The position numbers and the translations under genes were made by a program. A stretch of 39,669 bases of DNA from an uncultured Mycoplasmatota bacterium (GTDB taxonomy: Bacteria > Bacillota_I > Bacilli_A > RF39 > UBA660): the NCBI GenBank assembly GCA_948470005.1, contig CAOKNI010000007.1, forward strand, positions 1 through 39,669. The letters run 5' to 3'. The first letter of the stretch is position 1, and every line of letters starts with the position of its first letter. The notes under the pieces were generated by a model. That model had not been told where the DNA came from. It worked only from the letters and a program-made list of their open reading frames with translations, and made no database searches. Shown one piece after another: positions 1-8,264 of the stretch.

Positions 1-194
1 ATTGGATGAGCTATATCTCTATATCCACCAGTAGCAGTTTTTCTACTAGGCATAGCGATAAATAGTCCATTATCTCCTTCGATAATTCTGATGTCGTGAA
101 TAGCAAATGAATCGTCTATTAAGACTGAAGCTATTCCTTTCATTCTTGACCCTTCTTTTTCGATTTTACGAACAGTTACTGATGTAATTTGCAT
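1..194 (-). CDS. spoVG: SpoVG regulator, N-terminal part, cut by window edge
   Basis: The 64 visible residues begin [20 protein letters not shown] and contain [18 protein letters not shown] and YRDIAHPI, the signature of SpoVG. Known family role: a small nucleic-acid-binding regulator affecting sporulation septation and, in cocci, virulence and cell-wall genes. The ATG ends at base 194 and is preceded on the minus strand by AGAAGGGAAAG. The gene runs off the left edge, so the C-terminus is unseen. It lies downstream of veg on the same strand, as part of the tatD-ksgA-yabG-veg-spoVG block known from Bacillus; the purR and ispE genes found between veg and spoVG in B. subtilis are absent here. 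Confidence 0.93.
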   Translation of the reverse strand, partial: MQITSVTVRKIEKEGSRMKGIASVLIDDSFAIHDIRIIEGDNGLFIAMPSRKTATGGYRDIAHP

Positions 195-266
195 AAATAT
201 TCTTTCCCTTCTAAGTTTTATAAACTTATTTATATTTTATAGCAAAATGTGGTAAATAGCAAGTGT

Positions 267-479
267 TTACTCATATTTTATTTTAATCTCTCCTGTTATA
301 GCATCGGCGTAGCTGAAACTTTTTTCAAAATTACCATCTATTATGGTAAAAATATTAGGATAAATACTTTTGATAATGCCACTATAAGTGTTCATTTTGT
401 TTCGCATACGATAAACTTTAATTTTTACAGGTTGATTTAAATGCTTTTTTATTTCTTCTTTAATAATATTTGGATTCAA
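267..479 (-). CDS. veg: Veg family protein
   Basis: A 70-residue protein with the Veg (DUF1021) pattern: an N-terminal helix (IIKEEIKKHLNQPVKIKV), then SGIIKSIYPNIFTI and the FSYADAITGEIKI segment. In B. subtilis Veg is a highly expressed small protein linked to biofilm matrix expression and spore outgrowth; its biochemical role is unclear. Here the start is a TTG at 479 with AAGGAGG only about four bases upstream, overlapping the yabG stop codon, so translation is probably coupled to yabG. Residues 20-40 are more basic than in the Bacillus protein. Identification rests on sequence pattern plus position next to yabG. Confidence 0.85.
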   Translation of the reverse strand: MNPNIIKEEIKKHLNQPVKIKVYRMRNKMNTYSGIIKSIYPNIFTIIDGNFEKSFSYADAITGEIKIKYE

Positions 480-488
480 ATTTCCTCC

Positions 489-1271
489 TTATCTAGGATA
501 TCCCACATACATAAGTCCATTACATTTTATGCCACCTATACCATCATGACCATATTTAGTTTTATCTAATAATTCTAATAAATCAATTTCTTTGTTTCGC
601 TCAGTTAGAGCAAGAGTGGTTGCAATAATAGCTGGGTCTAAAGCATGAATATTTATTCTTTTAGGACTAGATGCGAAGTTAGCTCCAGCTTTAATTAATT
701 CTTCATAGTAACTTTGGCAAGCACCAGCTATAATAACTAGTTTATCGTGAGATTTTTCGTATTTGCGAGCTATTTTTACTGCTTTAATAAAATTTGTTGT
801 ATTGCGATAGTTTTTTAAATCATTTATATTACCTTTTTTAGAATAATAAGCATCATGTCCAGTAATGATAATAATGTCTGGTTTATATTCTTTTAAAAGT
901 GGTAAAATGTATTCACTCATGTGTTCTTCAACAATTTTTTTTCCAATGGCAAATACTCCTTGTTTTTGATAATATTTTAAACATTTTTCTAAATAATCTT
1001 TGTCGCCATCAATGTGAAGAATTTTAGCGGGGAGATAAAAAAACTCGCTACGTTCAGCAGGTATTATTTGCTCCTCATTTTCTTTTTCTTCACTTTTTAG
1101 AGTTTCTTCTTCAAGCTTAGATTTTATCAAATCACTTTCATGAGCATCTGCATAAAGGCGTACTTCAATACCTTTTAAATAATAAATATCATTTTTTATA
1201 TTGGTAATTTTAAAAGTTGTATCATGATTGTAGCTTATTCTTGTAACAATATCGCCTCGTTTAAGACCCAT
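489..1271 (-). CDS. yabG: YabG sporulation-specific protease
   Basis: 260 residues, a little shorter than B. subtilis YabG (about 290). YabG is a cysteine-type peptidase (MEROPS U57) that processes spore coat proteins in the mother cell late in sporulation. Recognisable segments are LHIDGDKDYLEKCLKYYQ, DIIIITGHDAYY with the candidate active-site His, IIAGACQSYYEELIKAGANF with the candidate Cys, and the C-terminal KYGHDGIGGIKCNGLMYVG. The N-terminal 60 residues are a small beta domain (GDIVTRISYNHDTTFKI). The gene sits between ksgA and veg, as in Bacillus. The ksgA terminator separates it from ksgA, so it likely has its own, possibly sporulation-specific, promoter; I could not identify one. 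Confidence 0.92.
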   Translation of the reverse strand: MGLKRGDIVTRISYNHDTTFKITNIKNDIYYLKGIEVRLYADAHESDLIKSKLEEETLKSEEKENEEQIIPAERSEFFYLPAKILHIDGDKDYLEKCLKYYQKQGVFAIGKKIVEEHMSEYILPLLKEYKPDIIIITGHDAYYSKKGNINDLKNYRNTTNFIKAVKIARKYEKSHDKLVIIAGACQSYYEELIKAGANFASSPKRINIHALDPAIIATTLALTERNKEIDLLELLDKTKYGHDGIGGIKCNGLMYVGYPR

Positions 1272-1301
1272 TTATATCACCATTTAATTTTATGTAAAAA
1301 T

Positions 1302-1333
1302 AAAAAAGCTATACCAAATTATTAGCTATAGCT
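1302..1333 (-). terminator. Intrinsic terminator of ksgA
   Basis: On the minus strand AGCTATA pairs with TATAGCT and is followed by six T. The hairpin overlaps the ksgA stop codon and separates ksgA from yabG. Confidence 0.7.
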
Positions 1334-2088
1334 ATAAATAATTCTAAAGATATTTCTTCGGCTCTTATTGTTTCACTTAAATTATTTTTGGTTAAAATAG
1401 TTTTTATTTTATCCCAGTCATAGGCTTTTAAATTGTTTTTGAGAGTTTTTCGTTTCATTTTAAAAGAGTCTTCTACTAACTTAAAAAATAATTTTTCGTT
1501 TTTAGGCATGTTTTTGATATCTTTAGTCGTAAATTTGATCACTGCACTATCAACCTTAGGAATAGGATTAAAGCAAGTATTTTTAACGTCAAATAAATAC
1601 GAAATATTGAAATAATAGTTTAAATAGACAGTAATAGAACCATAATCTTTATTTCCAGGTGTAGCACTAAACCGTTTGGCAACTTCTTTTTGGACTAAAA
1701 GAGTCATGCTTCTTAATTTGGGTAAATCTATTATATGTTTGATAATAGGTGTAGTTATGTAATATGGAATGTTGGCGATAATATAGATATTATTATATTT
1801 AAAGTCTTTAATATCACTTAAAATGTCAGATTTTAAAAAATCTTTATAAATAATTTTTGTTTTAGCATTTTTAATATTATCTAAAAAAGATTTCATTCTC
1901 TCGTCAATTTCATAGCAAATTAAGTTAGAATTTTTCTTTATTAGATGTTTTGTTAAAGCTCCTTTTCCAGGGCCTATTTCAATTATTAAGTCATAGGTGT
2001 TAGTATCACAAGAACTCGCTATATTTTTTAAAATAAATTCATCTTGTAAAAAATTTTGACCTAAACTTTTTTTAGCTTTTATTTCCAT
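1309..2088 (-). CDS. rsmA: 16S rRNA dimethyladenosine transferase RsmA/KsgA
   Basis: 259 residues. It dimethylates two adjacent adenosines in the helix 45 loop of 16S rRNA during 30S maturation, using S-adenosylmethionine. Visible motifs: KKSLGQNFLQD at the N-terminus, the SAM-binding IEIGPGKGALTKHL (about residues 37-50), and the catalytic NIPYYITTPI (about residues 105-114); PKVDSAVIKF lies further on. The start has AAGGAGT upstream with normal spacing. Length is typical. The usual upstream neighbour rnmV (RNase M5) is missing between the 3D gene and ksgA. Confidence 0.97.
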   Translation of the reverse strand: MEIKAKKSLGQNFLQDEFILKNIASSCDTNTYDLIIEIGPGKGALTKHLIKKNSNLICYEIDERMKSFLDNIKNAKTKIIYKDFLKSDILSDIKDFKYNNIYIIANIPYYITTPIIKHIIDLPKLRSMTLLVQKEVAKRFSATPGNKDYGSITVYLNYYFNISYLFDVKNTCFNPIPKVDSAVIKFTTKDIKNMPKNEKLFFKLVEDSFKMKRKTLKNNLKAYDWDKIKTILTKNNLSETIRAEEISLELFIAIANNLV

Positions 2089-2104
2089 ATTTCTCTACTC
2101 CTTA

Positions 2105-2131
2105 TAAAAAAATGGGATTATTTTTCCCATC
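2105..2131 (-). terminator. Intrinsic terminator of the 3D-domain gene
   Basis: Minus-strand ATGGGA and TCCCAT arms flank a seven-base loop and are followed by a long T run. It overlaps the stop codon of the 3D-domain gene and lies just before ksgA. Confidence 0.75.
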
Positions 2132-2690
2132 CATTTCTTAATACATCATAAGTTATTGAGCTTCTTCCTACATGTTTAAGAGCATATTTTTCACTTGGCG
2201 TTAAGAGGTCGATGTCGTTACCTAGAACTCCTCGGTCTAAAACAATTGCAATGACGGGTTCGCTACTTATCCTTTTATTATTAAATCTGATTATTGTTCC
2301 ACATGGTAGGTTTTTAGAGGATGCAACAATATTAACTTCGCCATAAGTTTTGTCAACATAAGTTGTTTGTCCTCCACTTAAATCAAGACTACTCATGCAT
2401 GCAAGACGACCAGTACATAAAGCACAATCTGCACCATATCCAGTTAAGTCTCCCGTGTAACTATCTAGGGAACCCCATAAATATTTTTGCATGGCTTGTT
2501 CATTAGCTTTTGCTTCTTCTTCTTTGTTGATAAATAAAGCCATAGTGGATAAATCAACACTTTTATTTATATTTTCATTAGAACTATATGTTTCTACTTT
2601 ATATGAAGAGGCATAAATCATACATACAGCAAATAGTAAGATACTTATTTTAATAGTTTTTGTTAAGTAAAATAATTTTTTACTTTTCAT
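2118..2690 (-). CDS. Secreted 3D-domain protein (YabE/YuiC-like)
   Basis: 190 residues. A basic start and hydrophobic run (TIKISILLFAVCMIYA) form a signal peptide or membrane anchor. The C-terminal 110 residues are a 3D domain: GADCALCTG, then SKNLPCGTIIRFNN and VIAIVLDRG, with the conserved aspartates of the double-psi beta-barrel fold seen in MltA-type lytic transglycosylases and stationary-phase Sps proteins. It lacks the G5 and DUF348 domains of Bacillus YabE, which lies at the equivalent place between tatD and ksgA, so it is a short form. A role in peptidoglycan cleavage during growth arrest or germination is inferred from the family. Confidence 0.8.
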   Translation of the reverse strand: MKSKKLFYLTKTIKISILLFAVCMIYASSYKVETYSSNENINKSVDLSTMALFINKEEEAKANEQAMQKYLWGSLDSYTGDLTGYGADCALCTGRLACMSSLDLSGGQTTYVDKTYGEVNIVASSKNLPCGTIIRFNNKRISSEPVIAIVLDRGVLGNDIDLLTPSEKYALKHVGRSSITYDVLRNGWEK

Positions 2691-2734
2691 TTTTTCACCT
2701 CAACTAATTTAATAATATTTTATCATATTTAAAT

Positions 2735-3484
2735 TTAAATGTCAAAAACACGTTTAATGTTTTCATTGGTAATATTTGATAAAGTAGAGAGGTTTGTATT
2801 TTTTAAATTACAGATAAATAAAGCAATTTCAGAAATGTTAGCAGGTTCATTTTTTTCACCACGATGAGGTGCAGGAGCAAGATAAGGACTATCAGTTTCA
2901 AGAACAATATTTTTTAAATCAATATCTTTTATGACTTCTTTTAATTTAGAATTTTTAAAAGTAATAACACCATTTATACCAAGTAAAAATCCCATCTTTA
3001 TATATATTTTTGCTGTTTCTAAGGAACCTGAAAATGAATGAATAACGCCTGTTACTTTATATTTTTTTAAGGTATTTATAGTATCCTCTGTCGCTTCTCT
3101 TGAATGAATTATGACTGGCTTATGATATTTTTCAGCAAGTTGTAATTGATGCTCAAATAACTTTATTTGAGCTTCTTTTTTTTCTTTGGTATAATGATAA
3201 TCAAGGCCAATTTCCCCAATGGCAATAATTTTATTATTTTGTAAATTTTCTTCGATATATTTTAATTCGCTTTCTTGGTAGGTATCTACAACCTCTGGGT
3301 GTATACCTAAAGCTCCATACATGTTAGAATATTTTTTGATTAATTCTAAAACTTCTTGATTACTTTTATGGTCGCAACCATTGTTAATAATTCGAGAGAT
3401 ATCAACATTTTGAGCATTATTTAAAACTTCATTAATATTTTCATAATATTCATTAAATATGTGACAATGAGTGTCTGTAAACAT
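2735..3484 (-). CDS. tatD: TatD family metal-dependent deoxyribonuclease
   Basis: About 249 residues from the internal ATG at 3484, which has AAAGGTG six bases upstream; an in-frame GTG at 3493 lies inside that ribosome-binding site and is less likely. Metal-binding motifs of the TatD amidohydrolase-fold family are present: FTDTHCH at the N-terminus, AIGEIGLDYH, HQLQLAEKYHKPVIIHSR, HSFSG, and LETDSPYLAP. The family acts as a 3'-5' DNA exonuclease. The gene is the first of the minus-strand block and corresponds to yabD in B. subtilis. Confidence 0.95.
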   Translation of the reverse strand: MFTDTHCHIFNEYYENINEVLNNAQNVDISRIINNGCDHKSNQEVLELIKKYSNMYGALGIHPEVVDTYQESELKYIEENLQNNKIIAIGEIGLDYHYTKEKKEAQIKLFEHQLQLAEKYHKPVIIHSREATEDTINTLKKYKVTGVIHSFSGSLETAKIYIKMGFLLGINGVITFKNSKLKEVIKDIDLKNIVLETDSPYLAPAPHRGEKNEPANISEIALFICNLKNTNLSTLSNITNENIKRVFDI

Positions 3485-3587
3485 ATAAATCACCTTTTTT
3501 AATTATAAATAAAATTTTAGATAAGTGCAATTATTTAATTATGAAATTGAATATATCTAATACTTTTTCTTTACTTTTTAAACCAAA

Positions 3588-3972
3588 ATAAAAAGAATTA
3601 GATTTTTTATTTTATTAATTTCTTCTGTAGTTAAACACGTATACTTAATAATACTTTCTGCAGGAATACTATCTTTAAGCATTGCTTTTGTTATTTAATG
3701 ATTTCGCTTTGCAATGCCATCAAGCCTGCCATCTTCATGAAATATGCGTTTGTTCCAGTAGTCATCATTAAAAGCATTATCTAAAGTATCGGTATTGGTA
3801 TACCACTCTAACAATTTATCTAACTCCATGAGCATTTTGCATAAGCTCTTCTTTCTTCTTTTACTTTTGTTTTAATAAACCGTAAATACTTTATAAATTT
3901 AGAATTAGTATAGTCTATTTTTCTTGCTAAGTCAATACGTACAAAATCTTGGATTGTGTATAATGGTTTTGG
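3588..3972 (-). pseudogene. Rpn/PD-(D/E)XK-type transposase remnant, frameshifted
   Basis: No intact frame exists, but the minus strand translates in pieces to a recognisable C-terminal half of the Rpn (recombination-promoting nuclease / PD-(D/E)XK transposase) family. One frame gives YTIQDFVRIDLARKIDY and FIKTKVKEERRAYAK. After a frameshift comes MLMELDKLLEWYTNTDTLDN and the tail EDGRLDGIAKRNH, then an in-frame TAA, then AMLKDSIPAESIIKYTCLTT followed by EEINKIKN. The catalytic N-terminal half is missing. Its 3' end shares a 19-base stretch with the second Rpn relic (18923-18941). Confidence 0.7.
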
Positions 3973-4038
3973 GATATACAAAAAGGAAATGCCTTGGTAA
4001 AATGTAATTGTTAGAAAACATTAGAAAGGAATTTCCAT

Positions 4039-4353
4039 ATGAATATTTTATCACAAAACTATAATAATTTATTAAGAAAAATGATATTTGACAATTTTTC
4101 TGACAATTTAAAGAAGAAACTAAGCAGTATTAATAATTCTAACAATGTCTTTAACTATATTGCTATAACATCCAATTTAGATGAAGATTTAAATAATATG
4201 GCTTGTCATAGTTTAATTGAAATTTTTGAATCATTAGATGAAGCATATAAAAAATCTGAAGAGAGAAAAAGAAAATATGATATCAAAGCGCATCATAACA
4301 AAAGAAAAAAAGAAAGTCAAAGAACAGATTTATCAAAATTTGTAAAAATGTAA
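4039..4353 (+). CDS. Hypothetical protein, small charged
   Basis: 104 residues, not recognised. AGAAAGGA lies upstream at normal spacing. The N-terminal two thirds look helical and acidic (NLDEDLNNMACHSLIEIFES); the C-terminal third is strongly basic (YKKSEERKRKYDIKAHHNKR), as in nucleic-acid or ribosome-binding tails. No signal peptide or membrane segment. It lies between an eroded transposase relic and the rpiB-like gene, a region of recent decay, so it may be lineage-specific. Confidence 0.55.
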   Translation: MNILSQNYNNLLRKMIFDNFSDNLKKKLSSINNSNNVFNYIAITSNLDEDLNNMACHSLIEIFESLDEAYKKSEERKRKYDIKAHHNKRKKESQRTDLSKFVKM

Positions 4354-4421
4354 TTTTTTTAAAAAAATTAAATGTTTTGATTAATAGCTTAAATATGAAT
4401 GTAAAATTATACGCTTTTTAT

Positions 4422-4449
4422 TTGTAGCTAGGTGCTTTTTTGGTATAAT
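4422..4449 (+). promoter_or_regulatory. Predicted SigA promoter of the rpiB-like gene
   Basis: TTGTAG and TATAAT separated by 16 bases, ending about 18 bases before the start codon at 4467. Confidence 0.55.
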
Positions 4450-4466
4450 AGATTTGGAGGATATAT

Positions 4467-4916
4467 ATGAAAGTATTTATTGGAGCAGATTACGGTGCAC
4501 CAGATTTAAAAGTAAAAGTAATAGATTATTTAAAATCATTAAATTATGATGTGATTGATGTTGTAGAAGATGGGGTAGATACTCTAGATTATCCTAATAT
4601 TGCTTTTTTAGTAGGAGAAGCAGTTCGTGATAATAAAGATAGTTTTGGGGTTGCTATTTGTAGGTCAGGCCATGGTATGTGTATTGCTGCTAATAAAGTG
4701 CATAGGGTAAGATGCATTAGAGCTACAACGCCAGAGGAAGCTTTTTTAGGTCGTGACCATGATCTTGCTAATGTGCTTGCCCTTGGTAGTGAAGTAACAA
4801 CTGATTTTGAAGTGGTGAAAAAGATTTTGAAAACGTTTTTAGATACACCTAATTCAACATTAGAAAGAAGATTAAAGAGAGTAGAACTATTAAATAATTA
4901 TGAGGATATGAATTAA
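4467..4916 (+). CDS. RpiB/LacA/LacB family sugar-phosphate isomerase
   Basis: 149 residues, the usual family length. RpiB interconverts ribose 5-phosphate and ribulose 5-phosphate; LacAB acts on galactose 6-phosphate. Motifs: N-terminal MKVFIGADYGAPDLK, LDYPNIAFLVGEAV, the active-site Cys in VAICRSGHGMCIAANKVHRV, and GRDHDLANVLALGSEV. Two usual positions are changed: the H of the GADH motif is Tyr here, and the CGTG loop reads CRSG. The Cys base, the Asp and the RxHD segment remain, so it is probably active, but substrate choice is uncertain. GGAGG precedes the ATG. The DUF1146 gene follows with a one-base overlap. Confidence 0.85.
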   Translation: MKVFIGADYGAPDLKVKVIDYLKSLNYDVIDVVEDGVDTLDYPNIAFLVGEAVRDNKDSFGVAICRSGHGMCIAANKVHRVRCIRATTPEEAFLGRDHDLANVLALGSEVTTDFEVVKKILKTFLDTPNSTLERRLKRVELLNNYEDMN

Positions 4917-5098
4917 TGGATGCTAAAATTTATTTATATGTTTTTTTTACTTTAATGGCAATTTTTATTTTTAATGGTGTCAACTTTGATGGTATAATGA
5001 AAAAAGGGAAAGTTATTGAGGCTAAATTATTAGTGCTTTCTTTAAGTTTTGCTCTTAGCTATTTATTAACTAATTTTGTGCTAGATTTTATAAGATAG
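4916..5098 (+). CDS. DUF1146 family membrane protein (YwzB-like)
   Basis: 60 residues with two transmembrane helices (YLYVFFTLMAIFIFNGV and LLVLSLSFALSYLLTNFVLD) around a basic loop GIMKKGKVIEAK. The spacing and the ending FALSYLLTNFVLDFI match DUF1146 proteins such as B. subtilis YwzB, whose gene often neighbours murAA or spoIID. Function unknown. The start overlaps the rpiB-like stop codon by one base, so the two are co-transcribed. Confidence 0.7.
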   Translation: MDAKIYLYVFFTLMAIFIFNGVNFDGIMKKGKVIEAKLLVLSLSFALSYLLTNFVLDFIR

Positions 5099-5100
5099 TT

Positions 5101-5658
5101 ATGACTTGTATTTTTTGTAATTTTGATAAAACTAAGCTTGAGAATACAATAATTGAGGAAACTGATAATTTTTATATAATACCTGATTTGGGTTCTTAGT
5201 ACGTGGTTTTGTTAATTGTAGCTAAAAAACATATTATAAGCATGGCAAGTTTAAATAAAAAAGAAATGATAAAATATAAAAAACTAGTTAATAAATATCG
5301 TTATTTGTTTTATCAAATATATGGGAAGTATCCAATTTTATTTGAACATGGAAGTAGTATTAATTGTAGAACTAGTGCAAGTGTTGTGCATGCTCATATC
5401 CATATTGTTAATCATAATTTTAATAATGAAACAGAAATTATTCAGAAATTATTCAGAAATTGCATTTAAAGAAATTAGATAATTGGAATTATGTTAACGG
5501 AAGTTATATATATTATATGAATCCTAATGGAATAGAATATATTTCAATTAATGAGATATTTAATAGCAGAAGATTTAAATATGGTAAAAAAATATAATTG
5601 GCGAAATAATCTAATTTTAGATAATGTGAAAAAAACGATTACGGATTTTTTAAAATAA
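5101..5658 (+). pseudogene. HIT family hydrolase, multiply disrupted
   Basis: The reading starts MTCIFCNFDKTKLENTIIEE and later shows the histidine-triad motif HAHIHIVNH (about 5390-5415), typical of HIT nucleotide-phosphate hydrolases. The gene is broken. A TAG stop lies at 5197-5199, where small deletions have destroyed the usual LGSLVPGYVLIV-type segment. An 11-base tandem duplication (unit ATTATTCAGAA, about 5438-5460) shifts the frame; removing one unit restores EIIQKLHLKKLDNWNYVNG. A further shift precedes the true C-terminus, AEDLNMVKKYNWRNN then a TAA at 5656-5658. Several independent lesions make sequencing error an unlikely explanation. Confidence 0.82.
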
Positions 5659-5715
5659 TAATGATTTTAAATTAATATTTGTGATGTATATTTAGCCAGG
5701 AAAGGAGTTAATTTT

Positions 5716-5952
5716 ATGAATCAAGAAAGAAATTATTTGTTAGCATTAAGAGCAATGGTAGCAGAAGCAAGAATATCAAGAGCATATAGTGCTATGGAAG
5801 GAACTCATAGGTTTATTTCGCCTCAAGCAGGGGAACTATCTTCTATAGAGGTAGCTAGCGCTACACTCGGTAGAGATTATAATGGTGAATATGGAATGAT
5901 ATACCAAGAGGCAGCAGAGGATACTTCAAGAGATAAAGGGGCAAGAATTTAA
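5716..5952 (+). CDS. Hypothetical protein, 78 residues
   Basis: Not recognised. A strong AGGAAAGGAG site lies eight bases before the ATG. The N-terminal 30 residues are helical and basic (LLALRAMVAEARISRAYSAM), the rest polar with no hydrophobic run. It contains relatively many Ala, Arg and Gly codons compared with its AT-rich neighbours, which argues that it is a real gene. It is convergent with prmC across that gene's terminator. Confidence 0.55.
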   Translation: MNQERNYLLALRAMVAEARISRAYSAMEGTHRFISPQAGELSSIEVASATLGRDYNGEYGMIYQEAAEDTSRDKGARI

Positions 5953-5972
5953 AAAAACACCTTTAGGTGTTA
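5951..5972 (-). terminator. Intrinsic terminator of prmC
   Basis: Minus-strand AACACC and GGTGTT arms with a four-base loop, followed by seven T. It overlaps the prmC stop codon; there is no T run on the plus side. Confidence 0.75.
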
Positions 5973-6692
5973 GGCTTCAATAAATATAAATCTTTCATAA
6001 TTATTGTAATCTTTTTCGATTGTTATTTTGGAGTTGGGAAAATGGCTTAAAGCTATTTTTTTTATGTCTTCCGCTTGTGTAGCTCCAATTTCAAAAGCAA
6101 TTAAACCATTTTTATTTAAAATACTGGGAGCAATACTTAATATTCGCTCATAAAATTCTAAGCCTTCATTATTTGCAAATAAAGCTAATTTTGGTTCGTA
6201 TTTAGTTTCAGGTGAAGTATATTCATTATAAGAAACATAGGGGGGGTTAGATATAATGCAATCATATTTTTTCTTGGGTGTTTCTGTTAAAATATCTAAC
6301 TTGAAAAAGTTTATATCTGTTTTGTTTTGTTTCGCATTGTGTTTTGCCATTTTTAAAGCTTTTTCGTTTATGTCACAAGCATCTATATTTAAATTTAAAT
6401 GTTTTTTAAGAGCTATTGCAATAGCACCACTTCCCGTACAAATATCTATTAAGGTTGTAATATGTTTATTTTTAAGTATTTTTATGGTTTTATCTACTAA
6501 AAGTTCTGTTTCAAAGCGCGGAATTAAAACGTTTTCATTGACAAGTATTTTAGTGTTATAAAAATCAACATAGCCAATTAAGTACTGAACAGGGTAGTTT
6601 TCTTTTAGTTTAGTTAAAGCAAAATCAAGGTTATCTTGGTATAACTCTTTTAGAAGTTGCCAATCAGGTATGCTTATATTATCTGGTTTCAT
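5970..6692 (-). CDS. prmC: Release factor glutamine methyltransferase PrmC
   Basis: 240 residues, about 40 shorter than the usual PrmC because the N-terminal helical release-factor-binding domain is reduced. It methylates the Gln of the GGQ motif of release factors with SAM. The pre-domain QYLIGYVDFYNTKILVNENV and IPRFETELLV, the SAM loop LIDICTGSGAIAIAL and the catalytic CIISNPPYVSYNEY are all present. It starts three bases after the prfA stop codon and so is co-transcribed with its substrate gene. Confidence 0.95.
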   Translation of the reverse strand: MKPDNISIPDWQLLKELYQDNLDFALTKLKENYPVQYLIGYVDFYNTKILVNENVLIPRFETELLVDKTIKILKNKHITTLIDICTGSGAIAIALKKHLNLNIDACDINEKALKMAKHNAKQNKTDINFFKLDILTETPKKKYDCIISNPPYVSYNEYTSPETKYEPKLALFANNEGLEFYERILSIAPSILNKNGLIAFEIGATQAEDIKKIALSHFPNSKITIEKDYNNYERFIFIEA

Positions 6693-6694
6693 TT

Positions 6695-7759
6695 TTATTC
6701 GAATGACTCGCCAGCTAGTTTTAATCGTAAGTCTTCAGTTTGTAATGCTTCAACAATTAGCTCTAATTCGCCATCAACAACGCGGTCAAGACTCATAATA
6801 GAGAAGTTAATACGATGGTCGGTAACACGATTTTGAGGATAATTATAGGTTCTTATTTTTTCAGAACGATCTCCAGTTCCAATTTTATTTTTGCGAGCAG
6901 CGCCTAAAGCTTGTTCTTCTTTATTTCTTATTTCGTCATTAATTTTAATTTTTAGCATATTCATAGCGCGTTCTCTATTTTTTAATTGACTGCGCTCTAC
7001 TTGGCAAGTTACAGCAATACCAGTGGGAATATGAGTAAGTCGTACCGCAGAGTTAGAAGTGTTTACAGATTGGCCACCGGCACCGCTAGAATGATAAACG
7101 TCCATTTTGATATCACTTTCTTTAATATCGATATTAGCTGTTTCAACTTCAGGCATAACAAGAACAGTTGCTGTAGATGTGTGAACACGGCCTTGAGTTT
7201 CAGTTACAGGTACTCTTTGAACTCGGTGAGAGCCACTTTCATATTTTAGTTTTTTATATACGTCTTCACCTTTAATCATGATTTCAACTTGAGAGTAACC
7301 ACCACTTGTACCTTCAATAGTGTGTAGTTCTTCTATTTTCCAGTTGTTTTTTTCGGCATAGTATGTATACATACGATATAAGTCACCAGCGAAAATGTTT
7401 GCTTCATCTCCACCAGCAGCGCCTCTTATTTCCATAATGACATTTTTACCATCATTTTCATCTTTGGGAACAAGTAAAATCTCTAATTCTTTAGTTAATT
7501 CTTCTAATTTAATTTTTAAATTATCGTATTCTATACTAGCCATTTCTTTTAACTCTTCATCTTTCATGAGCTCTTTTGTATCGGCGATACTTTCCACTGT
7601 ATTTTTGTATTCTTGATATTTTTTGACAGTTTCTTCAAGGTCACTAGCGTCTTTAGATAATTTCTTAATTTGGTCGTAATCACTCATTATTTCGGGATTG
7701 GCTAAATCGCTCTGTAATTCTTGATATTTAATTTCAATTGCGTCAAGTCTTTCAAACAT
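6695..7759 (-). CDS. prfA: Peptide chain release factor 1
   Basis: 354 residues, normal length. RF1 reads UAA and UAG stops. The stop-codon-recognising PxT motif is seen as PVTETQGRVHTS, and the catalytic GGQ loop as HSSGAGGQSVNTSNSAVRLT. The N-terminal coiled coil (residues 1-95) and C-terminal NRVTDHRINFS are typical. A GAAAGGAC-type site precedes the ATG. It is followed immediately by prmC. Confidence 0.97.
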   Translation of the reverse strand: MFERLDAIEIKYQELQSDLANPEIMSDYDQIKKLSKDASDLEETVKKYQEYKNTVESIADTKELMKDEELKEMASIEYDNLKIKLEELTKELEILLVPKDENDGKNVIMEIRGAAGGDEANIFAGDLYRMYTYYAEKNNWKIEELHTIEGTSGGYSQVEIMIKGEDVYKKLKYESGSHRVQRVPVTETQGRVHTSTATVLVMPEVETANIDIKESDIKMDVYHSSGAGGQSVNTSNSAVRLTHIPTGIAVTCQVERSQLKNRERAMNMLKIKINDEIRNKEEQALGAARKNKIGTGDRSEKIRTYNYPQNRVTDHRINFSIMSLDRVVDGELELIVEALQTEDLRLKLAGESFE

Positions 7760-7806
7760 AAAATAAGTCCTTTCTTTTATATATTAACATTATATCAAAA
7801 GTTTTT

Positions 7807-7831
7807 AAAAAAACAAACAATTAACTGTTTG
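7807..7831 (-). terminator. Intrinsic terminator of rpoE
   Basis: Minus-strand CAAACA and TGTTTG arms around a six-base loop, followed by a T run; overlaps the rpoE stop codon. Confidence 0.7.
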
Positions 7832-8264
7832 CTTCTTCGTCATCAACATCAATTACAACTAAATCTTCTAAGTCATTGTCAGGTAAGTCATCATCTGTAT
7901 CTGAGTCATAGAAAATATTTTCTTCAGAACTTTCTTCGTCTTCAATGATATCTTCTTTTTCATTAGCTTCTTCAACAATAGTATCGTCCTCTTCTTCATC
8001 AATAACAATTTCAGGGTTATGGAGTTCTTTTAAATCCCATGAACCATCTTCAAGCATTAAGAAACGTTTATCAGTTGTAAGTAGTTCGAAAAAATCAGCG
8101 ATTTTGTCTTCATAACTTTTTTCGTCAAGCTCTAGGGCATCACATACTTTTTGAAACAAAATATTAATTTTCATAGCTGTTTTTTCTTCATTTAAGATAA
8201 TATAGGCAATATCATCATAGTTCATAGTTTCTAATTCAACTTTCGGTATATCACTTAATTTCAT
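7821..8264 (-). CDS. rpoE: RNA polymerase delta subunit
   Basis: 147 residues. The N-terminal 90 residues form the HARE-HTH fold of RpoE (MNYDDIAYIILNEEKTAM; FFELLTTDKRFLMLEDGSWD). The C-terminal 55 residues are almost entirely Asp and Glu, the disordered acidic tail that displaces nucleic acids from core polymerase and tunes promoter recycling. AAAGGAG precedes the ATG. In Bacillus, ywiB and argS also lie near rpoE; the same neighbourhood is kept here with argS on the same strand upstream. A possible -10 (TATAAT, 8293-8298) lies upstream without a clear -35. Confidence 0.93.
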   Translation of the reverse strand: MKLSDIPKVELETMNYDDIAYIILNEEKTAMKINILFQKVCDALELDEKSYEDKIADFFELLTTDKRFLMLEDGSWDLKELHNPEIVIDEEEDDTIVEEANEKEDIIEDEESSEENIFYDSDTDDDLPDNDLEDLVVIDVDDEEANS

